Positions 21,301-32,281 of a stretch of DNA of 64,000 nucleotides are shown piece after piece. Location of the stretch: positions 12,116,734-12,180,733 of the forward strand of contig NC_089738.1 of NCBI RefSeq assembly GCF_035083965.1. The letters run 5' to 3'. The stretch is from Branchiostoma lanceolatum (lineage: Eukaryota; Chordata; Leptocardii; Amphioxiformes; Branchiostomatidae). A model generated the notes under the pieces. It did not search any database. It was not told the origin of the DNA and saw nothing but the letters and a program-made list of their open reading frames with translations. The first letter of the stretch is position 1. Every line of letters begins with the position of its first letter. Position numbers and translations under genes: made by a program.

Positions 21301-24074
21301 ATAAACATTAATCCACTGGGTTACATAAATCTGCCACTTTGAAAAACAGTGGGTTTAAGAGATGCAGCACCCCCCAGGTATGCACAGTTGATAAACAATG
21401 CATGTAGGAGTGTATTATACTGGGGGATGTTTGATTTTGGACGTATCTTTTCAGGGTGGCAGAATTATGAACCCTGGTGGAATTATAGCTTTAATAGTTG
21501 ATGTTACTTGTAACATAATTACAGTGTTTGGGGGAATTTCTAGATGCACTTTTGAGGTCCCCTGCTGGCGCCGAATGGCAGCCGCCAGACCCTTGCGACA
21601 GTTTCATAAAGTGCAAGTGTGCAAATATGACTATCATGTGTATTATTGTGTATTTATGATTGTAAACCCTGCATCAATTCAGCATTGGCTGCCATTGCAA
21701 GGGTAATTTCGGACCAATAAACCATTTATTATTGTTAGTATTATTATTATTATTAAACCACTCATACCGTCCATGTGATTGACATTTCTAATTATTGTAA
21801 TCCCACCAAGGCAGCGACGATCGTGCGCACTCCAGGACACCAGCCTGGCTGGCAAACCTCCCAACCTGTGATGAAGAACAACATGGCGGCAGCCCCACCT
21901 GTGACTGCGGTGAGTTAAGACAGGATTTTTCCCACTTCAAATTACACAAGTTTACATTTTGTATTTATGCAGTGCCACAAACCTCCTGCCACAGAACCAC
22001 TCTGTTCTTACATTTCCATGATTACAAATAAGCGCGTAATTGTGTATAGTGACCTTCAACAAGATGGTTATTTTTCAGTAGTGTTTGTGTCTGCGTGTGT
22101 GTCTATTTGTGTCAACATGATCACCCAAGAAGGCCTAGATGGATTTTTTGGACCCCCTAGCGACATGTTATGATACTGCAGGAGAAATTCATGATTAATG
22201 AAAACAATCTATAACTACAATTTGTGATAAAAAAATGCTAGTTTACAATCCTTTGACTTCATACTTAACGTGGAGGAGATGGTAAAGTTTATGCAAATGA
22301 GGAATTTATTTGCATGATCATTGAGAAACATTTATATGTCAGTTGTAAATGTTAACAATAACATCATTTGGGAAAGGTAATTTGAGGTCATGAAACTTGG
22401 TCTAGTTGTGTATTATGTAGCTATAGCATTTGTTAACTTTTAGTGACATGTACTTTAATAGCCCATTAATGGGCAACTATGTACAATATTATGGAGGGGG
22501 GAGGGAAGCCATTAGAGATGTCCCTGTAGCTCAATGGCCGGCAGCCTCACAGTTGAGCTCCTGGCTCCAATCTGTTGCTAACTTGCTTGCTGAGTCCATG
22601 TTTGACTGTATTACAGGCAAACCCCCTGCCTGGCCGCGAGAAAGACAAGCCAACCCCAGTGAACGGCCCCGTTCCTATGAAGACCGCAACTGGTGAAGGT
22701 ATGTTAAAGATTTGTGAGTCCATTTGTGGCTGTAATGGTTTTAACACACTTTATGCTAAGTCTTACTCTGTCACCTGAATTCTGTAGCATGACAAAGATC
22801 CTTTGCAATGGTTAGTATTAGTTTTTGGCGACGCCTCAGGCATTTACGTTCACCCCTGGGGTTCATCCTAACAGATTCCTTTATATTGAACTATCTGACG
22901 AGTGCACATGTATAGACTGTGGATCTGTAGTCTAAGGAGATTGACATTACAGTGGTTTGAAATATGAAGTCTGAAATGGAGATTTTGGCATGAAAGCTGC
23001 ATCTTCCCACAATGACATCATGTTCATCCTCTCTTTCTCTCCTTCTCCATATACAAGTGTGTGTATGTGAATTTGTGTTTGTATGTATTTGTGTGTCCTT
23101 ACTCTTAATATCATTTTCACAATCTTTTAGAAAAACAAACAGTTACAGTCTGCTGCAGTATTGTCACAGTGTTTCTTTTGTATTTATCTAGAGTTTGTTT
23201 TGTACCTAGCTTTTTGTGATTTTCTTTTGGTAACGTAGAAAAGGTTGATGGAGGCACCAGACGCGAGGTTGTGAAGATCCGTACGTATGGATCAGAGCCG
23301 CGCGAGTCCAGCCCCCGCGGCGTTGATGTGTCAATCGACAACGAGATCTACATCACCGACAGCATCAAGCGGCTGGTGCAGGTGTACAACATGCGTGGTG
23401 TTCACCTGCGCCAGTACCCGATGGTCCTGCCAGGGGGCGCAACGATGAAGCCTTGGGATGTGTCGGTCAACCCAGACGGCCACCTGTGGGTCGTGGGGTC
23501 GGATAACAGCCACGATGAGCACGTCGTGCAGTACGCAAGAAACGGCCGCCTGACATCCAGCTTTGGCATCGGCAACAGCCTGTACATCAACGGCATCGCG
23601 ACTGATCCCCGGAACAACCGTGTCATTGTCACCTGCTCTGACGGCTACAAGGGGCGCCTGGAGATCTACCATCCCAACGGGTACCTCCTGATGAGCCTCG
23701 GACCGGAGGAGAGGATGTCAGCGCCGCTCTACGTCGCTGTCAACGATGAAGGAACCATCCTGGCGTCCGACACCCGCTCCTACAACGTCTTCGCCTACGC
23801 CGAAACCGGGCAGTTCCTGTTCAAGTTTGGCGGGTACCAAGCCGGAGAGGGCTCCATGTATCGTCCCAAGGGCCTCTGCGTGACCGCGTACGGCGACATC
23901 GTCGTGGCCGACCAGGGAAACCAGCGCCTGGTGGTGTTCACAAGCCGCGGCGAGTACCTCCGCGAGATCCCGACCGGGATGCGCTCCATGCAGGGGGTCG
24001 CTGCTGGTCCCGGGGGGCAGCTGGTGGTGGTCGACCCCGACGAGCGGGTCGTCACCATCTTCCCCGGCTACTGA
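18351..24074 (+). CDS. Repeat-rich type II membrane protein with extracellular NHL propeller
   Basis: Exons 18351-19173, 20045-20190, 21811-21909, 22617-22698 and 23239-24074 join in phase to 661 aa. The start is supported by an in-frame TAG three codons upstream. Order: seven tandem repeats of 25-28 aa (residues about 3-193, core IQIQAPDPDQNMDP preceded by VYEQAW); a basic/acidic linker; LNPLY (NPLY at 19143-19154, an NPxY-type motif); one hydrophobic helix (about 292-314) with no signal peptide; a Pro-rich stalk; six NHL-type blades (about 384-661; for example GVDVSIDNEIYITDS and GLCVTAYGDIVVADQGNQR) encoded by one GC-rich exon. NHL propellers bind proteins or RNA; in TRIM proteins they follow RING, B-box and coiled-coil domains, which are all absent here. 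The topology (N-terminus inside) is inferred from the lone internal helix. I recognise no named orthologue and assign no function. Confidence 0.85.
18357..18929 (+). repeat. Seven tandem coding repeats (75-84 bp) in the NHL gene exon 1
   Basis: Units begin near VYEQAW and end near DPDQNMDPVAD; they differ by small in-frame length changes and substitutions. The DNA is dense in GATC and GGATCC words because the core reads gatccagatcagaatatgg + atccg. That makes the opposite strand open over 337 codons as well. Splicing into the transmembrane and NHL exons shows that the plus strand is the coding one. Confidence 0.85.
19211..19236. repeat. (CACT)n microsatellite
   Basis: About six tandem cact units just inside intron 1 of the NHL gene, 38 bp after the donor. 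Confidence 0.95.
20290..21150 (+). repeat. Dispersed repeat (family R1), long copy
   Basis: The longest copy seen of a repeat that recurs at 6130-6670, 22040-22400 and 48900-49190, with probable head fragments at 50310, 54105 and 55560. It has a gt-rich head (ggtgtgtgttagtctgtctg), a block near gatggatcttt, a cccctagcagctttttgaaact block, a middle with tatgcaaattag and cataattag, and an end block with aaaggtcaacatcc and gaaggtatgaggtcg. It lies in intron 2 of the NHL gene. Confidence 0.55.
21550..21755 (+). mobile_element. Short retroelement-like tail ending in (TTA)n
   Basis: A block starting near gaggtcccctgctggcgccg carries two similar gccattgcaaggg / ggcagccgcc motifs and ends in ccaataaaccatttattatt then a pure TTA run. 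A simple-repeat 3' end of this type is usual for SINEs and some LINEs. It sits just before exon 3 of the NHL gene. No coding sequence or clear promoter boxes are seen. Confidence 0.4.
22040..22400 (+). repeat. Dispersed repeat (family R1), internally deleted copy
   Basis: It shares the head (caagatggttatttttcagt, gtgtctatttgtgtcaac), the ggaccccctagcgacatg block, atgcaaatgagg and ttatttgcatgatc with the 20290-21150 copy in the same order, but is less than half as long. It lies in intron 3 of the NHL gene. Confidence 0.5.
22516..22570 (+). mobile_element. SINE S1 head fragment
   Basis: The sequence gatgtccctgtagctcaa and the following gcagcctcac match the tRNA-like head of the SINE at 16399. 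It is truncated about 50 bp before the acceptor of NHL exon 4. Confidence 0.55.
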
Positions 24075-24729
24075 TCGGAAGAGTTTGGCAGTTTCCGTCA
24101 GTCCGAGTGTCACGCCTCTTGCGTACTACGCATGGCCACATCCCCACCAGTAGAACTGAAGTCGCTGTGCATGCTGAATGTTTTTGAGGGTGTGGTTACT
24201 TCTTTTCTTTAGATCAGCTCTTTTCCTTTTGAGTGAGTTGTTTCATTTTTACTTTATGAGTGTTCATGTGAAAGAGAGAGTGAGACTAGAGCGAGATAGA
24301 GAAAGAATGAGCAATAATATTTAATGTATGTGTGTCAGGATGAGTGCATGTGTGTGTGTATTTGTACATGTGTGTGAGCATCGTCATATGAGAGTTTGTG
24401 TGTGTTTGTGTGTGTGTGAGTGAGTGAGAGGGCAAGAGTGAACCACATGCCCTTTTTATAACTTTAGCAATATTGTATGTAGATCTCATTCTTTAAAACC
24501 ATATTAGTGACTTAAGCTATTTGCCTTCCTGTAGACCCAAGAAATTGTCATTGATAACAGTCATTGTTGCTGGGTCTTGCATTGCATAACTATGCTTGAA
24601 GTGTTGTCTTTATTCTTAATGATTTGTTCATTTAGTACAACAAACAGCAGGTCTAATTTGCTTCATCATTCATGTACATTGTGTAAGTAAAAGTAAACTA
24701 TTTGCTTAAGGGCAGAACCCACTGCAAGC

Positions 24730-24735
24730 AATAAA
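24730..24735 (+). terminator. Polyadenylation signal AATAAA (NHL gene)
   Basis: First canonical hexamer after the NHL gene stop, about 655 bp downstream. Confidence 0.55.
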
Positions 24736-24769
24736 CATGTATCGCAGCATCTACAAATTATATAATTGT

Positions 24770-24775
24770 TTTATT
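24770..24775 (-). terminator. Polyadenylation signal AATAAA (TLC gene)
   Basis: TTTATT on the given strand reads AATAAA on the minus strand, about 310 bp after the TLC-gene stop at 25084. Confidence 0.5.
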
Positions 24776-25083
24776 GAAACACGCCGTTTGATGTATTACT
24801 TAATATACATAGCCAAAAATACCAAGTTGTAACCTCCTTGATATAAGAAAGAAATCCTCAAGGACGAGTTTGAAAATCTTGCTGTCAATAGAAAGAAAAT
24901 TGAGTCAACATTACGTTTGTGTGATTTCATTATTTCTGTCAGCTATCTTATGCAGTTTGTAAGTTTTGTTTTCAGAACTGCGCATGCATGCTTGCAAATA
25001 CACATATACACACACAGCGCACATGCACACATGCACACACATATTACCTGACTCTTATACATGCATATACTGCATGGCTCTTT

Positions 25084-27846
25084 TTACTTATGACTCTTTT
25101 TTGCACCATGGATGAGTTTTAACACACTTCTAACCATTTTTCCAAACCAATAGATGCTCATAATCTCGAACACAGTGTGTGTGCCGAGGGCAGTCACGAT
25201 GCTGAGCCAGTCAAACTCAAACATTTTACCCGAGAGGATCATGGGAAGGGTGTAGTACCAGTAGAGGGGAATGGTGGCGATTCTGCACAGGAAGAAGACG
25301 ACCACGAAACAGACGCCATTAATGAGATAGGCCTGTGACGTTTTTTGTCCGAGTTCGAGGAGGGCGACCCTGGAATTTCAGAAAACACAGTAAATAATTG
25401 CGTTACATTTCCATCATTAGGTTTTAGATGCGTAGTACTGAATTTGTGTCTGTGAAAATAAGTTGAATAATACACAAGTCAATATGGCGGCGCAATATGC
25501 CGGTGCCCTTTGCCACTGGCGAAACCAATACAGGCTTTTGCTATCACTAAACTTGTAATAAGACAAGACACACCTGATGCTTTGGAAGGGATTGGACAGC
25601 TCCATCATGATTCCCAGGTTCATCTGCCAGGGCAAGAGCCCTACAAACTGAATAATACAGAAGGAGGTCAACAAGAATAAAGTAAAAGTGCCGCATCATA
25701 GCCTCTAGTAGGATATTTGCAGTCACGTGACTATGAGGTTAAGTGATATTCTCCATGTTGGGTGGTTAAGGTCAGCAGGTCACAGTATTCATCCATAACC
25801 CCTGGGGGCTCCTTGAAGCGGGTACATAAAGTAGTACTGTATTTAATGAAGAAAATGCTTAAATACTGGGTAAAAAGGACATTTAGTTAGTACTTTAGTT
25901 AGTAAAATTTAAAGTCTTATGTGAGAGACATCCAAGTGTAAACTGTGCTGTAAGCTGTATGCATATGTCGGCATGGGGACCGTGTGATTTGGATTGTGAC
26001 GTTTTTCATACGGTCAATATGGCTGTTCAAACAGCCTATTTACATGTATGGTCTAGCTAAATTCATTTTTGCAGGTATTTTTTCATGAAATTTCTCACCA
26101 CTGCCTGGGATCCGGTTATCAGGCTCACCAGGTGATGAATGAGTAGGTCCACTCCGAACACCTGCTGTTGAAGCGACAGCACCAGTTCTGAAAAGATGAA
26201 TGCGTACTTAAGTTCTCCTTTTGTTGTTTTATTTATATTGGTCAAAGTCTTTCCGCACCAGACGGTGCATAGGGCAGCGCCCATCTCCATTTCAGTAGCC
26301 CTTGGGCCACACAACTTTGTGCAATCACTACAGCAGGGGGCTAGTCCACCAGTAGTGGTGTGTGTTTAACTACCATACTCTTTCCCAAATGCCGCCTCAG
26401 TGCTAAGCAGAGAAAACAGTATGTACCATTTTTAAAGTCTTTGGTATGACTCGGCCGGGGTTCGAACTCACGACCCAATGCAAGGTAAACACTCTACCCA
26501 GTAGGTCATTCCCTATTCCCAAAATCATATTAAACCTACATCTCAGTTGAGGAGGATTTCCATCAAAGAACATTCCAATGGACTATTCCGCTACGCCATT
26601 GCACCGGTTTTTCTAGGCCATTGCCCCGGTTAGACTAGGCATTTGTCCCGGTTACTGTTTCTTGAAAACGTCACGTGTCCACACCTCATACTCTACAAAC
26701 TAATCAAGAGGAAAGGTAGTAGTTTCGATCATACAAACCAGCCAATATTCTTCCGAGCCATATTCCTCCCAGCTGGCGAACGATTGAGTTTGGTCTGCAA
26801 AGAAGAAAAATAATACTTATTGTGGTACTTTTGTCTATAGTTTTTCGATATGTTTTTCGTCATATATTTTTGAAATTTATAACAAGCCTGTGTTAGTCGA
26901 GTGGGCCGCTAGGAGCGCGGTTTTTGTGAGGCTACTTGATAATCTGAGTGTGCATATTAGTTGGTTGCCACACTTACTCGTATCTGTGAGGTGAGACGTC
27001 AGACCTGAAGAGTAAGATGTACAAGGACAGGGCGTTCTCAACCACTGTAACTAGTATGGACGCAGGACTGAGGCAAAAACAGAAGTTACAAATTTCAAAA
27101 CATATAGAAAACATGTAACAACGCACACTTTCTCCCTATACGTGAATGCACAACGAAATGCTTTGTTAGTTAGATATATCAAAGATGAAGGCAACTAATT
27201 TGTAAACAGTTTTTATTTAGACCATGCAGACTTGTTTCTTCATGTCTCAGGGACCTTGAACGTTGACACATATTACCCACAATCGGGCCACAACTCATCT
27301 CGCTGCACATTCGCAGTTTAATCCTTGAATCGGCTTGTGTATTTCTTGAAGGCGAAAATCCTTCCTAGTCTTAACCCAGAATAACCTGCTACACGTTTAT
27401 ATCATTTTACATTTCATATTCACTCAGGGCTTAGAATGAGAAGTGACCACAATGTTGTAAGTAAAGAACTATTTCCAATGCAAATCATTATGCAATATTA
27501 GTGATTTGTTTGTGGCTTGCAAATATGACGTACTGTACGTCTCTCCTAGACAGAGAAAGGAAGATATGTTTGAAATACGATTCTTGCTACAAATTCAGTC
27601 TTTGCCGCGTACTTGGTTTGCAAATATGACGTACATCTCTAAATATCTATACTAGACAGAGAAAGAAAGATATGTCTGACATGATTCTTACTACAAATGC
27701 AGTCTCTGCTGCGTGCCTGGTTTTGCCGCCCTGTAAGACTGGAACTGCCGCATCACCAGCGGGGAGAACACTTTGGAGAGAAACAGTTCAGCCAGGAAAG
27801 TCACTAGAACGATGACATAAGGCAACATGTCCGCAGGCAAGGTCAT
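25084..27846 (-). CDS. TLC-domain membrane protein, TLCD4 (TMEM56)-like
   Basis: Exons in transcript order: 27846-27692, 27067-26978, 26794-26739, 26187-26099, 25647-25574, 25369-25084. They join in phase to 249 aa; human TLCD4 is slightly longer (about 263). The start ATG has an in-frame TAG 27 nt upstream. The protein is a chain of hydrophobic helices with family landmarks: QQRLHL before the second helix, GVDLLIHHLVS with the paired histidines typical of TLC domains, a MELSNPF segment, and LINGVCFVVVFFLCRI followed by a YWYY turn and a basic C-terminal tail KKSHK. TLC proteins are multi-pass membrane proteins of the ER or cell surface linked to lipid sensing or synthesis; TLCD4 itself has no firmly known reaction. 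The gene runs tail-to-tail with the NHL gene. A SINE sits in intron 4, and the 3' end of exon 1 is duplicated in intron 1. Confidence 0.88.
26235..26515 (-). mobile_element. tRNA-derived SINE (family S2), minus strand
   Basis: On the minus strand the head reads gacctactgggtagagtg (A box) and, about 40 bp later, gagttcgaaccccg (a near-perfect pol III B box). A body follows that includes gggcgctgccctatgcacc. It lies in a TLC-gene intron. The small open frame across it is an artefact. Confidence 0.75.
27517..27725 (-). repeat. Tandem duplication covering the exon-1 donor of the TLC gene
   Basis: Two direct copies of about 100 bp (27517-27620 and 27617-27725) share gcaaatatgacgtac, tagacagagaaag and the splice junction region. 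The second copy holds the working exon end and donor (minus strand GTAAGA at 27691-27686). In the first copy the corresponding donor reads GCAAGA, so it could act only as a rare GC donor. The copy is in intron 1. Confidence 0.7.
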
Positions 27847-29589
27847 CCTTGATCTTGTTCTTCTCAGCGTCTAAGCGCAAAACACAGCAGGTCACCAGTA
27901 CTAGCAGTAGTGAAAGATTTCACAAAAGAAAAATACAACGTTGAGAGACCAAATACCTCCACCACTATGGAATAGTAGTCTCCAACCGAAGTCAGATGCT
28001 CATTTTTACACCAGGGTGGGGTGAGGAAAGTCGTGAAAAGTGCCTTTCCCAAGGACACAACGGCTAATAATCCACGAAAAATCCGTGACCTCGATCTCGT
28101 GCCCGCTACTATGTCAGCCACTATACGTGTAAAACACATACCATGCATATCTTGATTCCTAGCACTGCCTGATTGTGGGCCCCGGAGAAAATTTACTCTC
28201 TCTACAGCTATGGCAAGATATACACATACACATTGACCATAGGTAAATAGGAGACATTTTGCTGATGTTACTTACCAAGGACCAGATCTTATTCTTCAGA
28301 CACTACTCAAAAATGCATTTCTGCACGTAGAGAGATTCAAACTAAAAACAGTAATTACGTTGACTTACCGCGGTACCAGTCGACTTTGGGAGAATGAATG
28401 AATGAAAATGTAAACTTCACAACTATGTGGTCCTACCGCAGGACAAGCTTGCAATGGCGCCGGTGTATACCGTTCATGGGGTGTTAAACGATGTTTCCCA
28501 GACACGGTGTTCTAACTGAAACTCGTTTTCGGGCATAAATAAATGAACTTGCAACCTTTAACCTATTCAAACATCTTAAACCAGTTGGACAGGTATCACA
28601 ACTGGGGTAAAATGAGGACAAGTTGTGATAAGAATCTATAGCACAATGATGAATTGGTATACATGTACATGTAGAGTGGACTCGCCGAACATTTTTTTCA
28701 GCCAGTCTACAGCTTAAATACTTGACAATTTTTAGACTGGTGATTTCCGTAGAGAGTTAGGTAACAGTTATTGGCCGTTTTGAATAGTGGCTCGTACCGT
28801 GTCAATCAATCCTCAGACGCCGGCGTCACACAGCAGGAATATAGCTCGCCCGACGAATCTGCGTAGCCTTTGGATTGCAACGTTAAGGCCCTGTCACTCT
28901 TGTGCGTAAATTCAAGTGCGTATGCGTTGCACATGAACATTTGTCTTTTGGTTTAGGTAGAGTTTCCAGGGAGGAAGTTGTTTTCTACTTTGACCTACCG
29001 TTGTGCAGCCTAGTTATCGAACCAAAGACATGACTTCTTTGGCTGCAAACTTAACCTGAAACAAAAAGTTGTTAATACGCAACTCATGCGGACTTGCATA
29101 TACGCACAAGTGTGACAGGGCCTTTAGTAGTAGATGTTCGTCAGATGACACAGGGTCACGGCGTACGCTTTACAGCTGAAGATACCCACCACTGAGACCA
29201 CACACACAAAAAACAGATTTGCAGTGATTGCTCCCATATGCGACATTTTTGCAATTGTGAAGTTGTTTGAATTTTTAAAAATATGCAGTTTCGGGCAACA
29301 AATTGACGCCGATTGGCACCGGTTTGTCCCACTCTAGCAATTAGGCACAGCCGAGTGAAATACCCTCTTTAGCCTATACCCATTATTGGACATACTATGG
29401 TTCAAAATCTGTTAATCTACGCGGCCTGATGGCCGTAATTTTACCCTCTGGCAAATCATTCCCCCAATATGTATGTATTTGGCCAATTTCTGCAGTTTTT
29501 CAGAAGAAAAAGGAGTCGCTATGATTGCCACATCCAACTGCTTAGCCCATCTGCTCAGTTTTGTTCTTACTCATCTAAACAGTTATCTT
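27847..29589. other. Upstream region of the TLC gene
   Basis: No coding sequence recognised. A strong minus-strand donor (GTAAGT, complement of 28363-28368) suggests a non-coding first exon ending at 28369, but its start and a matching acceptor before 27846 are not certain. The open frame at 27864-28148 has no recognisable motif. Confidence 0.4.
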
Positions 29590-30333
29590 ACATACAGCCG
29601 GAGGAGATATACAGAACTTTATTGCGCGACCATTGTAGCAGGTACAAAGTATGGCAACAACAGTAAACATAGAACAAGACATGAGTATGGAATAAAACCA
29701 TTCACTACATCAAAATGACTATCTTAGGTTTTACATGATTCAAGTTTTCTAATTTTGAGTATCATTATTTTTTCTAATAACAAAACAATCTTTTATATAT
29801 TTGCCTATTTTAACACTGTATGAGCTGTTGCATCTAAATATATAGTCAAATCTATCTGTGGCATTGAGTGTCTTAAAATCTGAAGTACTTGAATTGAGAA
29901 AGGTGAATAACTCAACTCGTAGGGCATCATATTTAGAGCATTCCATAATAAAGTGAAACTCATCTTCAATTCGATTAGGACAGAATGGGCAAAACCTTTG
30001 GTCGGGAGCTACATTAAAGTATCTACCTGTTTCTATATTCAATCTATGGCTACTAATTCTTAACTGTGTTATCGCTTTACGGATTTCAACACTATTCACA
30101 TCATAAAGATATTTTTCTTGTACATAATGATTTTTGGATTTGTGAAGAAGGGACAATTTTGAATTATTGCTTACACAACTAAACCACTCTTGTATATGTG
30201 CATCCTGTAGTCTGCAGTTGAGTTGATGTTCAATATAGTCTACTTTATTTATAACATTTAGGATATATACGATTTGATATCTTTTACCCGGAGCCCCACT
30301 GTGAAACCGGTCACCCCCGCTGAGTTTTGCCAC
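29590..30333 (-). mobile_element. Non-LTR retrotransposon (LINE), 3' fragment
   Basis: A 194-codon open frame (30333-29749) encodes the C-terminal end typical of LINE ORF2 proteins: RISSHRLNIETGRYF, then a Cys/His cluster CPFC-x8-H-x4-C within CPFCPNRIEDEFHFIMEC. The stop is followed by about 150 bp of 3' UTR ending near 29590, which matches the fragment at 596-700. The reverse transcriptase and endonuclease domains are absent, so this is a dead 5'-truncated insertion. It abuts the decayed GPCR exon at 30445. Confidence 0.85.
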
Positions 30334-30444
30334 ACCGGTTAAACGTTAAATATTCATCCAAATGAATCCATAGTAACGTTTTTCATCTCAAACCTCTTCA
30401 ACGTGTAATGACGTGACTACACAGCAGTATGTCTATTTTACAGA

Positions 30445-30610
30445 ACTAAGATCAAGACATTACCCAAGACAAGCCCAGGCCAATAAGGCTAACGATCGTC
30501 GCTTTTAGTTCGGCGGGAAGAACTGTTGACCAGCCGGCATCGGACGGAGAGGTACCGGTCGCACTGTTAGTGTCGCCTACGAGTCTGTTTCCGGTCACGA
30601 TCTCAGCCAT
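30445..30610 (-). pseudogene. Decayed first exon of a GPCR paralogue
   Basis: On the minus strand an ATG at 30610 opens a frame whose second half, VLPAELKATIVSLIGL, matches the intact receptor's LLPAELKATFVGLIDL at 38870-38935; nucleotide identity continues through the TM1 start (acattacccaagacaagcc versus gttacccaagacaagcc). Relative to the intact gene there is a 1-nt deletion after the codons for SLIGL, which shifts the frame into a stop. Homology ends after the GNVLI codons in the intact frame. No TM2-TM7 exons are seen nearby. It is a partial duplicate, not an alternative exon of the intact gene, which lies downstream in the other direction of transcription order. Confidence 0.75.
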
Positions 30611-31444
30611 CGTTTACTTACGCACCAAAACTTTCCAAACGTCCAACGATGGTTTAAAATACGCATCTAGTATATACTGTTTACCATCCCGTTATAACAG
30701 CTTTCGTTCCCGTGTTACACAATGTGTTTTATAATTATCGACATCGTTTGATGGGAAGTCCATTGAGAACCAATGCAACAGTTCAAAAAGAATAGTCACG
30801 AAAAAAATCCACCCTTCCAAACCGTAAATCTGATAAAGTCCACTGCTTTTTAGTGATAACTCAATCCCCCTTCACCCCACAGCAGTCTTTTTTCTGTCAC
30901 CGCAAATCATAATCCAATTTTTCTTCGCTTACAAAATAGGTTCAATGACCTTATGAAAGAACGGTCGTCCATTGACCCAAATTATGCAGTTCGTCCATCC
31001 GTTCGTTTCTTTGTTCCTTCAAACCCTTGAAGTAGCTAGTAGTAGCGCATAGGGCAACAAGGTACCTTGCTGTTTCAATAGCAGGGTATCTTTTTATCAG
31101 GGAGGGGTTACTCTACTAGCTCTTGGCTAGTTAGAGGAGGTGCTCAAGGCACCTCCTCGAACACTTTACACCCATGTTACGTCCCTTCCGAAAGATGGGT
31201 GCATCCCCAACCGAGCTGCCATTCCCAGGTTTGAAAATGAAAAAAGAAAGCCTTCTTATATTCGCGATGGCCTTATGTTCAACGTAGACCCACGAAAAAG
31301 ATTACACACCCTCATCGTATATCAAACTGATACTTTAGTTACCCATTACCATCCTCCCTATTGCCACCTTTATGTACACTCACCAGTACCACACGTATAC
31401 ACACTAGTATGATGATCTAGGCATTCATTTCACCGGCCGATTAG

Positions 31445-31830
31445 ACTGTATCTCCCAATATTTATGGTTTGAATCGGTGTGTGCTTTGGGGGAGACACTT
31501 GTAATAGTCACACTTGGTTGAAATTTGTTCCTCGGATAGGACGTTAAATGGAGGTCCCATGTTTGAGGAGAGCCATAGATCGAGCACGTTAAAGATCCCA
31601 CCACACTTATCGATCGAAAAGAGTAGCGGTCCTTCCCATTGTGAGTTGTAAATAATCATACAGTTCAATGGCCGCACCTGGGACAAGTGTGGTATTGAGG
31701 TCACCTTGACGCCAATAATGGCAGCCTCCAGACCGCTGCGATTCAGCCCCATCGGGTAGTAGTCGACCAACCCAACAACGCCCCCCTCAGTGCTGTGTGA
31801 CATCATCCCGTCAGGTAATAACTCACAGCC
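31445..31830 (+). mobile_element. SINE S3, 5'-truncated copy
   Basis: Shares with 40795-41150 the ordered blocks tcggataggacgttaaa, ggaggtccc, cgagcacgttaaagatccca, tcgaaaagagta and a ggccgcacctggg/ggccgccattgggg block. The tRNA-like head found in the 40.8-kb copy is missing here. Confidence 0.6.
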
Positions 31831-32281
31831 CAGCTGCTACGCTGGGAACTGGGGCTCATGCAAATAAACACGGTTTGAATCTTGTTTTTCTTCCACTTCA
31901 CCCAGCCTATTGGCCTTTATTCTATTTGGGACGATTGTTCCTTCATAGGTCGAAGTTTTTAGATAAAGGACTATTCTATCTAGTCATTGCAATTGTATAA
32001 TGACACAAGAAAAAAGTGGCATAAAATTACAAGAGGACAAATAATTTTATTTTTGAAAATGACATAAAATGTCATTGAGTTAGTGACAAGACAGTTTACT
32101 CTTTTAACGACAGTGCTAAGAAAGGATGGTTCAAAATACGTTGTCCTCTCAGATTGTCTATAGCAGATAATCTCGGGTCGTCACCAGGTTTACACAGATC
32201 ACGATACACACTATACATGTAGCTACATAAATTGGCTTATCATATAAATCAAAACGCCGTTGTATCATTCTCACTTGATAA

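Larger units (their letters stand above)
24075..25083. other. Convergent 3' UTRs of the NHL and TLC genes
   Basis: The stretch holds a GT/GA-rich simple tract (about 24270-24430), a plus-strand AATAAA at 24730 and a minus-strand AATAAA at 24770-24775 (TTTATT on the given strand), then a CA-rich tract near 25000-25045. No further gene is visible. With the two signals only 35 bp apart in opposite directions, the transcripts probably overlap at their 3' ends. Confidence 0.6.

Noticed and set aside
23331-24113. Long minus-strand open frames over the NHL exon
   Set aside because: They are antisense shadows of a GC-rich coding exon; the plus strand encodes six clear NHL blades.
25574-25640. TLC exon 5 starting at the AG just before 25640
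   Set aside because: That acceptor breaks the reading frame; the AG seven bases upstream (exon starting at 25647) keeps phase and has a better pyrimidine tract.
26063-26314. 83-codon minus-strand open frame starting MCGPRATEMEMG
   Set aside because: Its first half is SINE sequence; only the final part (from ELVLSLQQQ) is a real TLC exon, with its own acceptor.
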